Source of the DNA: Haloferax massiliensis
GTDB lineage: Archaea > Halobacteriota > Halobacteria > Halobacteriales > Haloferacaceae
Direction: 5' to 3'
Assembly: GCF_001368915.1 (NCBI RefSeq)
Contig: NZ_CSTE01000005.1
Coordinates: forward strand, 62,001-126,000
Length of the DNA stretch: 64,000 nucleotides
The notes beneath the pieces were generated by a model. The model worked only from the letters and a program-made list of their open reading frames with translations. It was not told the origin of the DNA and did no database searches. Within the stretch, counting starts at the first letter, position 1. Every line of letters starts with the position of its first letter. The position numbers and the translations under genes were made by a program. Positions 44,349 to 53,200 of the stretch are shown here, piece after piece.

Positions 44349-45020
44349 TTACTGCGACAGCGTCGCTTCGATGAGTCGGGAGATGGCTCGGCGAATCCGC
44401 TGTGAGACGCCCGACTTGGAGATGCCGAGGATGGTCGCCAACTCGCCCTGCGAGGACCCCCGCGGCACCTCGAAATAGCCGTTCTCGTGGGCGACGAGGA
44501 GCGCCTTGCGCTGTCCCGGGAGGAGCGCCGTCTCGGAGCCGACGTCGGTGTCGCGGGCGACGTGGAGGCGCTTGACGCGAAACGAGATATCGTTGTCGTG
44601 GTAGTGTTCTTGCACCCGGTGAAGCGTCGAGTGAGCGGGGAGGTGCATCTGGATGTACCACTTGCTGTTTTCGTGACGGACGGAGATGACCCGGACGCCC
44701 ATCTCCGTCGAGGACGGGGGAATCAGTTGGACGCCGCTGCCGAAGAGGACGCGAAACCGGCGGTCGGAGCCGACGGAACCGAGGAAGTCCGCCTCTATCA
44801 CGGTCGGGTCGACGACGAGAGACGCCGCGACCGAATCGACGGCACCCTGTTCGACGACGACGAACGCGCAGTCCCAGCCGAGCCCCTCGGTCGGTTGGAA
44901 TTCGAGTTCGACCGGCCCCTGATGTCCCGCGACGAACGACGAGAGAATCAGTCTCGGGTCGTCGAGAGTAATCTCCAGATAGATCGGTCGAGCGTCGTCT
45001 CCACTACGGTCCTCGTGCAT
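44349..45020 (-). CDS. Bat-type HTH transcription regulator
   Basis: 223 residues. An N-terminal beta-rich sensor-like domain (about 160 residues) precedes a C-terminal helix-turn-helix of the HTH-10 (Bat) type: LLPGQRKALLVAHENGYFEVPRGSSQGELATILGISKSGVSQRIRRAISRLIEATLSQ. It lies between two beta-helix/glycosyltransferase units and its own promoter carries the shared motif, so autoregulation and control of the whole locus are possible. This is the best local candidate for the motif-binding protein, by position only. Confidence 0.85.
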   Translation of the reverse strand: MHEDRSGDDARPIYLEITLDDPRLILSSFVAGHQGPVELEFQPTEGLGWDCAFVVVEQGAVDSVAASLVVDPTVIEADFLGSVGSDRRFRVLFGSGVQLIPPSSTEMGVRVISVRHENSKWYIQMHLPAHSTLHRVQEHYHDNDISFRVKRLHVARDTDVGSETALLPGQRKALLVAHENGYFEVPRGSSQGELATILGISKSGVSQRIRRAISRLIEATLSQ

Positions 45021-45045
45021 CGCCTGTTGTTCGACAATCGGTACG

Positions 45046-45065
45046 GGTTATTATGCAGGTGGTAA
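45046..45065 (-). promoter_or_regulatory. Glycan-regulon motif, Bat-type regulator
   Basis: Minus strand TTACC, six bases, ATAATAACC, ending 26 nt before the ATG at 45020. Confidence 0.7.
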
Positions 45066-45125
45066 GCGCCCGTGGCCGCGTCTCGGCGGCTCCGCTCCCG
45101 TACCTGTCGGCGGGCTGTGAACAAC

Positions 45126-45145
45126 TACGATGCCCATAATAACGA
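45126..45145 (+). promoter_or_regulatory. Glycan-regulon motif, GT2 gene
   Basis: CTA, eight bases, ATAATAACG, ending 33 nt before the ATG at 45178. The first base is C instead of T, as in the copy at 53092-53112. Confidence 0.6.
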
Positions 45146-45177
45146 CGCCGAGACGCCCACGGTTCGATAGGACTCCA

Positions 45178-46218
45178 ATGTACAAAGACAACTCAATCGC
45201 CGTCGTCGTGCCGGCCTACAACGAAGAGGGCTACGTCGGGGAGGTAATCGACACGCTCCCCTCGTTCGTCGACGTGGCCTACGTCGTCGACGACGGGTCG
45301 ACAGACGGGACGTGGGACGAAATCGTGACGCACGCCGACGCGTTCAACGAGGACCACACCCCCGAAGCGTCGGCGTACGACGACGTGGTCGTCCCGATTC
45401 AACACGACGAGAACCGCGGGGTCGGCGGCGCGCTCAAGACCGGCTACCTCCGCGCGCTCGAAGACGAAGTCGACATCACGGCCGTCCTCGGCGGCGACGG
45501 GCAGATGAACCCCAACGAGCTGGCGAAGTATCTCGACCCCATCGCGGAGGGCGACGCGGACTACGCGAAGGGCAACCGATTCATGGAGCAGGCGGACCTC
45601 GACGCCATGCCGGGGTACCGCCTCGTCGGCAACTCCATCCTGTCGTACCTGACGAAGTTCGCCAGCGGCTACTGGAAGACGATGGACCCGCAGAACGGCT
45701 ACACCGCGATTTCCCACGAGGCGTTGAAGCAGGCCGACATCGAGAACATGTACGAGTACTACGGCTACTGCAACGACCTGCTCGTCAAACTCAACGCCGA
45801 GAACCTCCGCGTCGCGGACATCGCCTGCTCCGCGGAGTACCTCTACGACGACGACTGGAAGAGCCACATCGACTACGGCGAGTACGTCCCGCGCGTCTCG
45901 GGCATGCTCCTCCGGAACTACTTCTGGCGGCTGAAAAACAAGTACATGCTCCGCGACTTCCACCCGCTCGCGGCGTTCTACTACCTTGGAACCGCTATCG
46001 CGGGCGTCGCAGCCATCGGTCTCATCGGCTCGGGGCTGGCGCGAAACGGCGACGGCGACGACGACGGCGACGCGCCCGGCCTCGGGAGTTGGGCGATCGG
46101 TCTCCTCTTCGGCATCACGTTTCTGCTGTTCGGCACGGTCCTCGACCACAACGACAACGAAGCGCTCGAAATTCGGGTCGACGACGACACCTACGACACC
46201 GAGATTCCGAGCGAATAA
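45178..46218 (+). CDS. Membrane-bound family 2 glycosyltransferase
   Basis: 346 residues. GT-A motif IAVVVPAYNEEGYVGEVIDTLPSFVDVAYVVDDGSTDGTWDE, second acidic motif LGGDGQMNPNELAKYL, and acceptor region GNRFMEQADLDAMPGYRLVGNSILSYLTKFASGYW. Two membrane helices near the C-terminus (FYYLGTAIAGVAAIGLIGSGL and IGLLFGITFLLFGTVL). It resembles dolichyl-phosphate or polyprenyl-phosphate sugar synthases, so it may load a lipid carrier. ATG 45178 chosen; the motif lies at a leaderless distance. Confidence 0.9.
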   Translation: MYKDNSIAVVVPAYNEEGYVGEVIDTLPSFVDVAYVVDDGSTDGTWDEIVTHADAFNEDHTPEASAYDDVVVPIQHDENRGVGGALKTGYLRALEDEVDITAVLGGDGQMNPNELAKYLDPIAEGDADYAKGNRFMEQADLDAMPGYRLVGNSILSYLTKFASGYWKTMDPQNGYTAISHEALKQADIENMYEYYGYCNDLLVKLNAENLRVADIACSAEYLYDDDWKSHIDYGEYVPRVSGMLLRNYFWRLKNKYMLRDFHPLAAFYYLGTAIAGVAAIGLIGSGLARNGDGDDDGDAPGLGSWAIGLLFGITFLLFGTVLDHNDNEALEIRVDDDTYDTEIPSE

Positions 46219-46323
46219 GCGGGTCGACGCGGGAACCGGAGGCCGACGAGGTTCGCGGAACGAACTTAAAGGCTGGACATGTGAAGCCGAGGACGTTCGG
46301 TAAGATACAACGTTCTCGGTTGT

Positions 46324-47952
46324 ATGAGATTCACGAAATCTGACGATACCGACGCGAATGACTCCCGTGGTCCGAAGTTCACGCGGCGCTCGTATCTCCT
46401 CGGAGCCGTCGGAACCCTCGCGGCCGGAAGCTACCTGTCACACCCCGTCAACAGCGTCGAGGCGAACGCGATGAGCGTCGACGTCCCGCAGGCGTATCTC
46501 GACCGGTTCTCGAACGTCGTCAACGTCGTCGACGCGGGGGCCGACCCGAAGGGCACAGAACCCATCGACGACGTGCTCTCGCGGAACGTGGCGGACGACA
46601 CGCTCCTCGTCTTCCCGTCGGGGCGGTACCTGATGAACAGGCAACTCCGGAAGACGTCGTTCGACAACCTCGGGTTCTACGGGCCGGACGCGACGCTCAC
46701 CCACGGCCGAATCGACGCCATCGACAACAACGTCGTCACCGAAGGGGAGTTCACCGGTGCGGCCCGGTTCTTCCGTCTCGGCGTCATCTACGCCCCCGGG
46801 AAGGACCTGCTCTTCGAGGGGTTCACGTTCGACTTCACCGCCCCGCAGACCGGGATTCGGGCGGTCGAGGCCTACGTCACCGACGGCCTCGAAGTCCGCG
46901 ACATCACCGTCGCGGGCGAACACGACACCGGCACCTTCGGGCCGGCGCTGTTCAGCGTGACTACGGCCAACGGAACCGGCACCGTCGAGCGGTTCAGCGC
47001 CCCCGACGGCGCGGCCTTCACCGAAGACACCATCGGCGACATCAACCTCGGACCCACCGGGATGCTCATCGACCCGAACAGCGCGGGGACGCTCCGCATC
47101 GTCGACTGCGAACTCGGTCGGTTCCCGGACAACGGACTCTACGTCTCGGGCGCGAAGGGCGTCGTCCACGTGGAGGGCGGGACGTACAAGAACAGCACCG
47201 TCTCCTCGATTCGGCTCAAGGGGTACGGCAGCAGCGTCCGCGACGCGACGGTCGTCATCGACGACCTCGTCCCCGGCATCAGCCAGCGCGGAATCCGCCT
47301 CGACGACGGGGCCGACCTCCGAATCGAGAACACGAGGATCGAAGTCACCGGCTCCGCGGAGAACGCGATTCGCGTCCTCGACAACGCACAGACCGCGGTC
47401 ATCGAGAACTGTAGCATCGTCCTCTACGACGACGAGGGCTGTGCGCGCGGCATTCAGGTGACTCCCGGCGCGGGCCGCGTCGAGGTCCTCGACACGACAA
47501 TCGACATCCAGGGGTCGAACTTCGCGATCTACCTGCAGGGCGAAAACGCCCCGGAGGACCCGATGACGCTCGTCAAGAACGTCACCATCACCGGTTCGGC
47601 ACCGGGCGACGGCCAGCGCGAGGCGATTCGCGTCGAGCGCGCGAACGCCCGGTTCGAGAACCTGACCGTCCACCAACCCGGCGAGAGCTACCGGCGCTGC
47701 GCCGAGATTCTCGCGGACGACGCCCTGTTCGTCGGCGGGACCTACGAGTCGACGCACCACCCCTTCATCAACAAGGGCAACCGGACGCGCTTCGACGAGA
47801 TCACCGCGCGGTCCCTCGGCGGCCGACAGGCCCTGAAGCTGTACTCTCAGGGGACCGACGTGGTCGTGACGGACTCGGTGCTCCACGGCGGCTACATCGA
47901 CGGCGGCGCGGAGGGCTTCGTCGTCGACAACACCGAGCTGCCGCCCGTCTGA
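46324..47952 (+). CDS. Tat-exported right-handed beta-helix protein, paralogue 2
   Basis: 542 residues. Tat signal FTRRSYLLGAVGTLAAGSYLS, then NVVNVVDAGADPKGTEPIDDVL opening the beta-helix, with long runs of coils (GISQRGIRLDDGADLRIENTRIEV). Alignable over its length with the protein at 42783 (shared FPSGRYLM/FPEGEYLM, GPTGM/GPTGI, RFPDNGLY/WPDNGLY), so the two arose by duplication. It sits between the GT2 and GT4 genes. The role is probably polysaccharide modification or cleavage at the surface. Confidence 0.82.
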   Translation: MRFTKSDDTDANDSRGPKFTRRSYLLGAVGTLAAGSYLSHPVNSVEANAMSVDVPQAYLDRFSNVVNVVDAGADPKGTEPIDDVLSRNVADDTLLVFPSGRYLMNRQLRKTSFDNLGFYGPDATLTHGRIDAIDNNVVTEGEFTGAARFFRLGVIYAPGKDLLFEGFTFDFTAPQTGIRAVEAYVTDGLEVRDITVAGEHDTGTFGPALFSVTTANGTGTVERFSAPDGAAFTEDTIGDINLGPTGMLIDPNSAGTLRIVDCELGRFPDNGLYVSGAKGVVHVEGGTYKNSTVSSIRLKGYGSSVRDATVVIDDLVPGISQRGIRLDDGADLRIENTRIEVTGSAENAIRVLDNAQTAVIENCSIVLYDDEGCARGIQVTPGAGRVEVLDTTIDIQGSNFAIYLQGENAPEDPMTLVKNVTITGSAPGDGQREAIRVERANARFENLTVHQPGESYRRCAEILADDALFVGGTYESTHHPFINKGNRTRFDEITARSLGGRQALKLYSQGTDVVVTDSVLHGGYIDGGAEGFVVDNTELPPV

Positions 47953-47964
47953 GACGAGGTGGGC

Positions 47965-47985
47965 TTACCGACCCGATAATCATGG
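47965..47985 (+). promoter_or_regulatory. Glycan-regulon motif, GT4 gene
   Basis: TTACCG, three bases, CGATAATCATGG, ending 27 nt before the ATG at 48013. Arms TTACCG/CGATAA. Confidence 0.75.
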
Positions 47986-48012
47986 GGGTCGGTACGCAAC
48001 GGAGGGTAACGC

Positions 48013-49239
48013 ATGGACCACGACCGACTGGCCGACAAGGACCTCCTCGTCGTCTCACACGGCTACAAACACTTCGTCAAGTCGCAGGTCGACGTACTCG
48101 CGGCGTACTTCAACTCTGTCACCGTCTGCGTCAGGTACAACTGGTTCGCCGACGCGGCGTCTCGCCTCCCCGTGAGCGGCGGCGAAGGGTTCGGAAAAGA
48201 CGCGAAAATCGCCCAGACGAACGTCCCCGAGAACGTTCGCGTCGTCGAGACCCCGCTTTTCTATCTCCCGGTCGACGTCCAGCGCGAACACCTCCTCGGA
48301 CAGCAGCACGTCCGGAAAGTCAAGAAGAAACTGGCCGACCACCCCGTCTCGTTCGACCTGATTCACTGCCACATGACGTGGACCTCGGGCTACGTGGGCG
48401 CGCGCCTGAAAGAGGAACTCGGAATCCCGTACGTCCTCACCGTCCACGCCAACCGCAACTGGTTCGAAAAACAGCTCGACTCCGACAACGACCGCCTGAA
48501 GCGGGCGTGGACCGACGCCGACCGACTCGTCCGCGTTAACCGCCGCGACCGCTCGAAACTGGAACCGTACAACGACGACGTGGTCCACGTACCGAACGGT
48601 TACAACACGGACGTGTTCGAGCGTCTGTCCACCGCCGCGGCCCGCGAGCGACTCGGCATCGACGACGACACGCCCGTCGTCTTTGCACTCGGGACGCTGA
48701 AACCCCGGAAGGGCTTCCAACACCTGATGCGGGCGATGACGCGAGTTCACGAGACCGAACCCGACGCGCGGCTCGTCATCGGCGGACAGGGCGGCATGCG
48801 CGACGAACTCGAATCGCTCGCCGGGGAACTCGGCATCGACGACCGGACCGACCTGCTCGGCTACGTCGAATCGGAGACGCTCAACGACTGGATGAACGCG
48901 GCCGACGTGTTCGTCCTGCCGAGTTACAGCGAGAGTTTCGGCGTCGTCCAACTGGAGGCGATGGCCTGTGGAACGCCCGTCGTCGCCACGAAAAACGGCG
49001 GGAGCGAGGAAGTCGTCACGAGCGACGACTACGGCCTCCTCGTCGAGGGACCGGAGTCGCACGACGAACTCGCCGACGCCGTCGTCGACGCGCTCCACAA
49101 GCGATGGGACGCGGACGCGATTCAGTCGTACGCGAACGAGTTCACGTGGGAGAACGTCTGCGAGGAAATCGCCGACCTCTACGTCGAGGTCCTCGACGAA
49201 ACGACGGAATCCGAGCGACAGCCCGCCACGACCGCGTAG
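48013..49239 (+). CDS. Family 4 glycosyltransferase
   Basis: 408 residues of GT-B fold. Donor-site region LGTLKPRKGFQHLMRAM, then VIGGQGGMRDELESLA, VFVLPSYSESFGVVQLEAMACGTPVVATKNGGSEEVV (the E-x7-E motif), then a helical C-terminus. No membrane helix, so it is a cytoplasmic or peripheral retaining glycosyltransferase. It presumably adds a sugar to a lipid-linked intermediate. Isolated plus-strand gene with its own motif promoter. Confidence 0.93.
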   Translation: MDHDRLADKDLLVVSHGYKHFVKSQVDVLAAYFNSVTVCVRYNWFADAASRLPVSGGEGFGKDAKIAQTNVPENVRVVETPLFYLPVDVQREHLLGQQHVRKVKKKLADHPVSFDLIHCHMTWTSGYVGARLKEELGIPYVLTVHANRNWFEKQLDSDNDRLKRAWTDADRLVRVNRRDRSKLEPYNDDVVHVPNGYNTDVFERLSTAAARERLGIDDDTPVVFALGTLKPRKGFQHLMRAMTRVHETEPDARLVIGGQGGMRDELESLAGELGIDDRTDLLGYVESETLNDWMNAADVFVLPSYSESFGVVQLEAMACGTPVVATKNGGSEEVVTSDDYGLLVEGPESHDELADAVVDALHKRWDADAIQSYANEFTWENVCEEIADLYVEVLDETTESERQPATTA

Positions 49240-49347
49240 TAAGTTCTCCGGCGCGACACGAGCGCCGCGCTATCTCGTTTCTGATCGGCAGACGGTCCAC
49301 ATAGCACGCGGTCCCGACAGTCGGCGTCAAAAAAGCGAGACGACTCG

Positions 49348-51900
49348 TCAGAGCGCGCTTCGACCGGCGAGCGCCGCGACTCCCACGGCCAAGACCGAGT
49401 GGAACCACGTCGACCCGCCGAGCGGCGACGGAGCCGAAGCGAACCACTGGGTCACCGGAATCGGTTGAGCCATCAGGAGCGTCGACCCGCCGTCGGTCGT
49501 ATTCGACGTCGTCGTCTCCGTCGAGGTGTCTGTCGAAGTCGTCGTGTCGGTCGTCGAATCCGCGGTCGCGGTGTCCGTGGAGGTTGTCGTCGTCTCTGTG
49601 GATGTCGTCGTTTCGGTCGTTGTCGTCTCTGTGGTCGTGGTGTCAGTCGCCGTGGTCGTTGTTTCGGTCGTTGTCGTCTCCGCGGTCGTGGTGTCCGTCG
49701 ATGTCGTCGTCGTGTCTGTCGGTGTCTCGGTAGTCGTCGTCGCGGTATCCGTCGGCGTGTCAGTCGCCGTGGTTGTGGTGTTGTCCGTCGGCGTATCAGT
49801 CGTCGCGGTGGACGTCGTGTTGTTCGATGGCGTGTCTGTCGTCGTCGTCGTGTTGTCCGAGGGCGTATCCGTCGTCGTGGTCGTGGTGTTGTTCGATGGC
49901 GTGTCCGTCGCCGTCGTCGTGTTGTTCGACGGCGTATCCGTCGCCGTCGCCGTCGACGTCGACGTCGCGGTGGTCGTCTGGTCGTCGTCACCGCCGCCGC
50001 CCCAGAACCACCCGCCGTCGTCGTCCGACTCGGTCGTCGTCGTCGTTGTCTCCGACGGCGGACTGGTCGTGTTCGTCGCCGTCGGCGTGCCGTTTGTCGG
50101 CGTCTCCGTCTCGGTCGACGAAGTCGTTGGGTCGGGCGTGTCAGTCGTTGTGACCGGCGCATCGGTCGTCGGCATCGGCGTGTCGGTCACGGGAGTCGTG
50201 TTGTTCACTTGCGGCACCGGCGAGTCGCCGTCGACCGAGGGAGCGATGCCGACGCTGGGGACGCCGACGGCGAGGGCGACGCCGGAGACCGAAAGCAGGA
50301 CTCCGGCGACGAGGAGGACGCGCTGAAGCGTGTTCTTGTGCCGGTCGGTCCACGATTCGTTGCCCCACGAGGGACCGCCGGCGTTGATGCCGCCGCGGCG
50401 GCCCTGTATCGCGGTGGCGCGGGGACCGACGGGGGCAGGGAGCGAACTCAGCAGGTCCAGCGCCTCGTCGGCGTCCACGGCCCCGACCATGAACGCCACG
50501 GTCACGAAGACGAGGAGGCCGACGACCGGAACGACCACCAACGCGAGGAGGCTGCTCTCGATGGTCATCGAGAGCAGGAAGATGGGCACCCCGGAGATGA
50601 ACCCCGTCGCGAGCACGCGCACGATGCGGGCGTCGGAGAACGGCTTGAATCCGAGGTAGCGCGCGCTCGCGAGGTTGAACACCGGGAGCGAGGCGTACCC
50701 CGTCGTCGTCGCCACGGCGGCCCCGAGGATGCCGTACCGCGGGATGAGGACGACGTTCAGGACGATGTTCAACGTCGCCGCGGCCCCGGTCGCCGCGATG
50801 AGCGGCTTCATGTCGGCCTTCGCGTGGCTGATGGCGAGGATGGGCCGGACGACCGCGAAGCCGATTGTTCCCGGGAGGAGGATGAGAAGCGGCGTGACGA
50901 CCGGCATCGACCCGGAACCGAGGTAGAGCGGGACGAAGTCCCTCGCGAGCGCCGCCAATCCGAGCGACAGGAGGATGATGACGAGCATCCCGTAACGGGT
51001 GACGCGGGAGGCGATCTCGTTTATCTGGTCGATTCGCTCGTCCGCCCAGAGGTCAGAGACGGACTGCACGAGCATCGACTGAATCGAGCGGGGGATGACC
51101 CAGAGGAACTGGCTGATGACCAGCGCGGACTTGTAGTAGCCGACGCGCGTCTCGGTGACGAACGACGCGAGCATCAGCACGTCGACGTGGTACATCGACG
51201 TGAGAAACAGCATGTAGACCACCGAGAGATGGTTGAAGCTGAACAGCTCTTTGGTCGGAAAGCCCCGCGGCGTCGTGGTGAAGACGCCGCGAAGCGAGAT
51301 GTTCTTGCGGACCCACCACAGCGCGAGCAGCGCGACGAGGCTGTTGACGACGATGAGACCGACCATCAGCCCCCCGATTTCGTACCCGAGATAGGCGATG
51401 CCGATGAGCGCGAGTCGGGTTCCGACCTTGTTGAGCACGCGAAGCGGTTCCGAGAGGTGCTCCTGTTTGAGACCCATCAGGGACCGGCGGGCGTACTCGC
51501 GGAACTGCGTGGCGATGGTGAGGCCGGCGAGGCCGTAGAAGCCGACGACGTACTCGGGACCGAGGAACCGCGTGACGATACCGAACCGCGCGACGGCGGC
51601 GAACGCCAGCGCGGTCAGCACCGCGAGAACCGTCCCGAGACGGAAGTAGTACCCGAACACGTGGGTCTGCCAGTCCGAAATCGAGCGGTCTTCGGCGAGG
51701 AACTTCCGGGCACCGCTGTTGATGCCGGAACTCATCAAAATCGTCGAGATGCCGAAGACGGCGGTGAGCGTGCCGTAGCGACCGTACAGTTCGAATCCGA
51801 GCGTCGTGATGAGAAGCGGCGTGAGGACCACCGAGGACAGCACGATGAAGATGCGCCCCCCGAAGATAGAGAGGAACGCGGTGACCATGTTCCGTTTCAT
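49348..51900 (-). CDS. Polysaccharide flippase fused to a long Thr-rich outer tail
   Basis: 850 residues. Residues 1-490 form a Wzx/MATE-like flippase with about 14 helices (MVTAFLSIFGGRIFIVLSSVVLTPLLITTLGF, FSFNHLSVVYMLFLTSMYHVDVLML, RPILAISHAKADMK). A cytoplasmic-like linker, a further helix (near residue 540) and then a stretch of about 280 residues rich in Thr with repeats of TDTPSNNTTT type follow; the tail ends in a hydrophobic helix (STWFHSVLAVGVAALAGRSAL). Flippases normally end near residue 480. The tail has a dozen or more N-x-T sequons and would be outside. It transports lipid-linked glycan across the membrane; the tail may be a cell-surface stalk. Confidence 0.9.
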   Translation of the reverse strand: MKRNMVTAFLSIFGGRIFIVLSSVVLTPLLITTLGFELYGRYGTLTAVFGISTILMSSGINSGARKFLAEDRSISDWQTHVFGYYFRLGTVLAVLTALAFAAVARFGIVTRFLGPEYVVGFYGLAGLTIATQFREYARRSLMGLKQEHLSEPLRVLNKVGTRLALIGIAYLGYEIGGLMVGLIVVNSLVALLALWWVRKNISLRGVFTTTPRGFPTKELFSFNHLSVVYMLFLTSMYHVDVLMLASFVTETRVGYYKSALVISQFLWVIPRSIQSMLVQSVSDLWADERIDQINEIASRVTRYGMLVIILLSLGLAALARDFVPLYLGSGSMPVVTPLLILLPGTIGFAVVRPILAISHAKADMKPLIAATGAAATLNIVLNVVLIPRYGILGAAVATTTGYASLPVFNLASARYLGFKPFSDARIVRVLATGFISGVPIFLLSMTIESSLLALVVVPVVGLLVFVTVAFMVGAVDADEALDLLSSLPAPVGPRATAIQGRRGGINAGGPSWGNESWTDRHKNTLQRVLLVAGVLLSVSGVALAVGVPSVGIAPSVDGDSPVPQVNNTTPVTDTPMPTTDAPVTTTDTPDPTTSSTETETPTNGTPTATNTTSPPSETTTTTTESDDDGGWFWGGGGDDDQTTTATSTSTATATDTPSNNTTTATDTPSNNTTTTTTDTPSDNTTTTTDTPSNNTTSTATTDTPTDNTTTTATDTPTDTATTTTETPTDTTTTSTDTTTAETTTTETTTTATDTTTTETTTTETTTSTETTTTSTDTATADSTTDTTTSTDTSTETTTSNTTDGGSTLLMAQPIPVTQWFASAPSPLGGSTWFHSVLAVGVAALAGRSAL
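49520..50190 (-). repeat. Low-complexity Thr-codon repeats in the flippase gene
   Basis: Short repeats encoding TDTPSNNTTT, TETTTT and TSTDT. Copies differ at third positions. The DNA is unusually rich in GTCGT and may vary in length between strains. Confidence 0.8.
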
Positions 51901-52030
51901 TCACACCACCCGCCCGCGCCGCTCTCGCGGAGTCCGCCCGCGGGGGCGACGCGCGGAGACGAACGTCGTATCGGTCGGAGACCGCTTGCTGTTCGGTGAT
52001 TCGTGTACATAAATAAACGAGCGCGGAAGC

Positions 52031-53059
52031 TTAGTCGGCGGACTCTATCTCGATAGAGACCGAGTCGCCGTTCTTGAGGTAGTAGTCGGTTGGGTCGACG
52101 GACTCGCCGTTCACGGTGACGGTCACGGTCCCGTTTTCACCGTCGTAGGGGTAGGTCGTTCCGTTGTAGGTGACGCTCTCGTCGGTCATGTTGATGCCGT
52201 CGAGCGTCGACATGCCGTAGGCGAGCGTGACGTGCGCGGAGTGCGCGTGCCACGGGTTCGAGTGGCCGCCCTCGAAGTGGAAGTGGTCGTTGTGACCCGC
52301 CTGCTGGTACTTGTCGCGGCTGAAGTCGAGTTGCTCGCCGTCGACGGTGAAGTCGATAGTGCCGTGGACGTGGAGCTGTTCCGGCGGGATGTACTCGCCG
52401 GGGGCGGTGACGTTCGAGTCGTCGGTCACGACCAGCACCCACACCTTGTCGTCCGATTCGAGCGTGTACTCCTCGGGGTCGACCTCGTGGCTATCGACGC
52501 GGTAGATGAGTTTCGTCCCGTCTTCGGACTCCTCGTAGGTCTCGCCGTCGTAGGTCAGCGACGACTCGGTGGCGTCGACGTCCGCCGCGTCGAGCGCCTC
52601 CGCGAGCGTCGTGCTCTCGTTCGTGTGCCACGAGTCGACGTCGCTCATGTGAATCGGCGCGTCCTCGTCGAGGTCCTCTGTGAGGCTCACGCGCTCGCCG
52701 CCGACCATGACGGCCATCTGCCCGGTGTACGCCGCGTCGACGGTCGACTCGTCGCTGGCGTTCGTCGGCGAGTCGTGGCTGTGTGAGTCGGAGTCTGCGT
52801 CGGAGGCGGAATCCGACGACTCGTTCGTCTCGTTCGCGGACGTCGTCTCCGCGGCCGTCGCGTCGTCCGTAGACGTCGTTTCGTTCGCGGCCCCCTCGAC
52901 GTCGGACGCGGTCATCTCCGTCGTGTCCGCGGTGTCAGTCGCCGCTGTCGTGCCTCCCGCGTCGCCGCCCGCGAACGACGAACAGCCGGCCGTCGTCATC
53001 AAGAGCGCGACGAGGAGAGCGATACTCGCACGTTTCAGTGTCTTGGATGGAATCTCCAT
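52031..53059 (-). CDS. His-rich lipoprotein of unknown function
   Basis: 342 residues from the ATG at 53059 (MEIPSKTLKRASIALLVALLMTTAGC, a Sec-type signal with lipobox); the longer GTG start at 53092 overlaps the promoter motif. A Ser/Thr/Asp-rich linker follows. The C-terminal domain holds HVHGTIDFTVDG and HNDHFHFEGGHSNPWHAHSAH, a cluster of about eight His suited to metal binding. Two ubiquitin-like or thiamin-like beta domains may be present (VTVTVNGESVDPTDYYLKNGDSVSI). Metal capture at the cell surface is a guess from composition. Confidence 0.8.
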   Translation of the reverse strand: MEIPSKTLKRASIALLVALLMTTAGCSSFAGGDAGGTTAATDTADTTEMTASDVEGAANETTSTDDATAAETTSANETNESSDSASDADSDSHSHDSPTNASDESTVDAAYTGQMAVMVGGERVSLTEDLDEDAPIHMSDVDSWHTNESTTLAEALDAADVDATESSLTYDGETYEESEDGTKLIYRVDSHEVDPEEYTLESDDKVWVLVVTDDSNVTAPGEYIPPEQLHVHGTIDFTVDGEQLDFSRDKYQQAGHNDHFHFEGGHSNPWHAHSAHVTLAYGMSTLDGINMTDESVTYNGTTYPYDGENGTVTVTVNGESVDPTDYYLKNGDSVSIEIESAD

Positions 53060-53091
53060 CTCGAACTCGAACGAGACATCACAGTCACCCA

Positions 53092-53112
53092 CCGTTATTA
53101 TCGACTACGTAG
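53092..53112 (-). promoter_or_regulatory. Glycan-regulon motif, His-rich lipoprotein
   Basis: Minus strand CTA, eight bases, ATAATAACGG, ending 33 nt before the ATG at 53059. Confidence 0.6.
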
Positions 53113-53119
53113 CGGCGGC

Positions 53120-53138
53120 TTATCGGCCCGATAATTAG
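53120..53138 (+). promoter_or_regulatory. Glycan-regulon motif, DUF4129 operon
   Basis: TTATCG, three bases, CGATAA is a perfect dyad here, followed by TTAG. It lies 63 nt before the ATG at 53201 and is back to back with the lipoprotein copy. Confidence 0.7.
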
Positions 53139-53200
53139 TATGGCCGGGAGCGGCCCTACACGTATCGTGATACGCCTAGACACCCGCGGAGGTTGGTCGG

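Noticed and set aside
49520-50190. Repeats suggestive of a CRISPR array or satellite
   Set aside because: They are in-frame Thr/Asn/Pro codon repeats within the flippase tail, of irregular length and without spacers.
49399-51999. 866-codon plus-strand ORF over the flippase gene
   Set aside because: Antisense shadow; arginine-rich low complexity with no recognisable domain.
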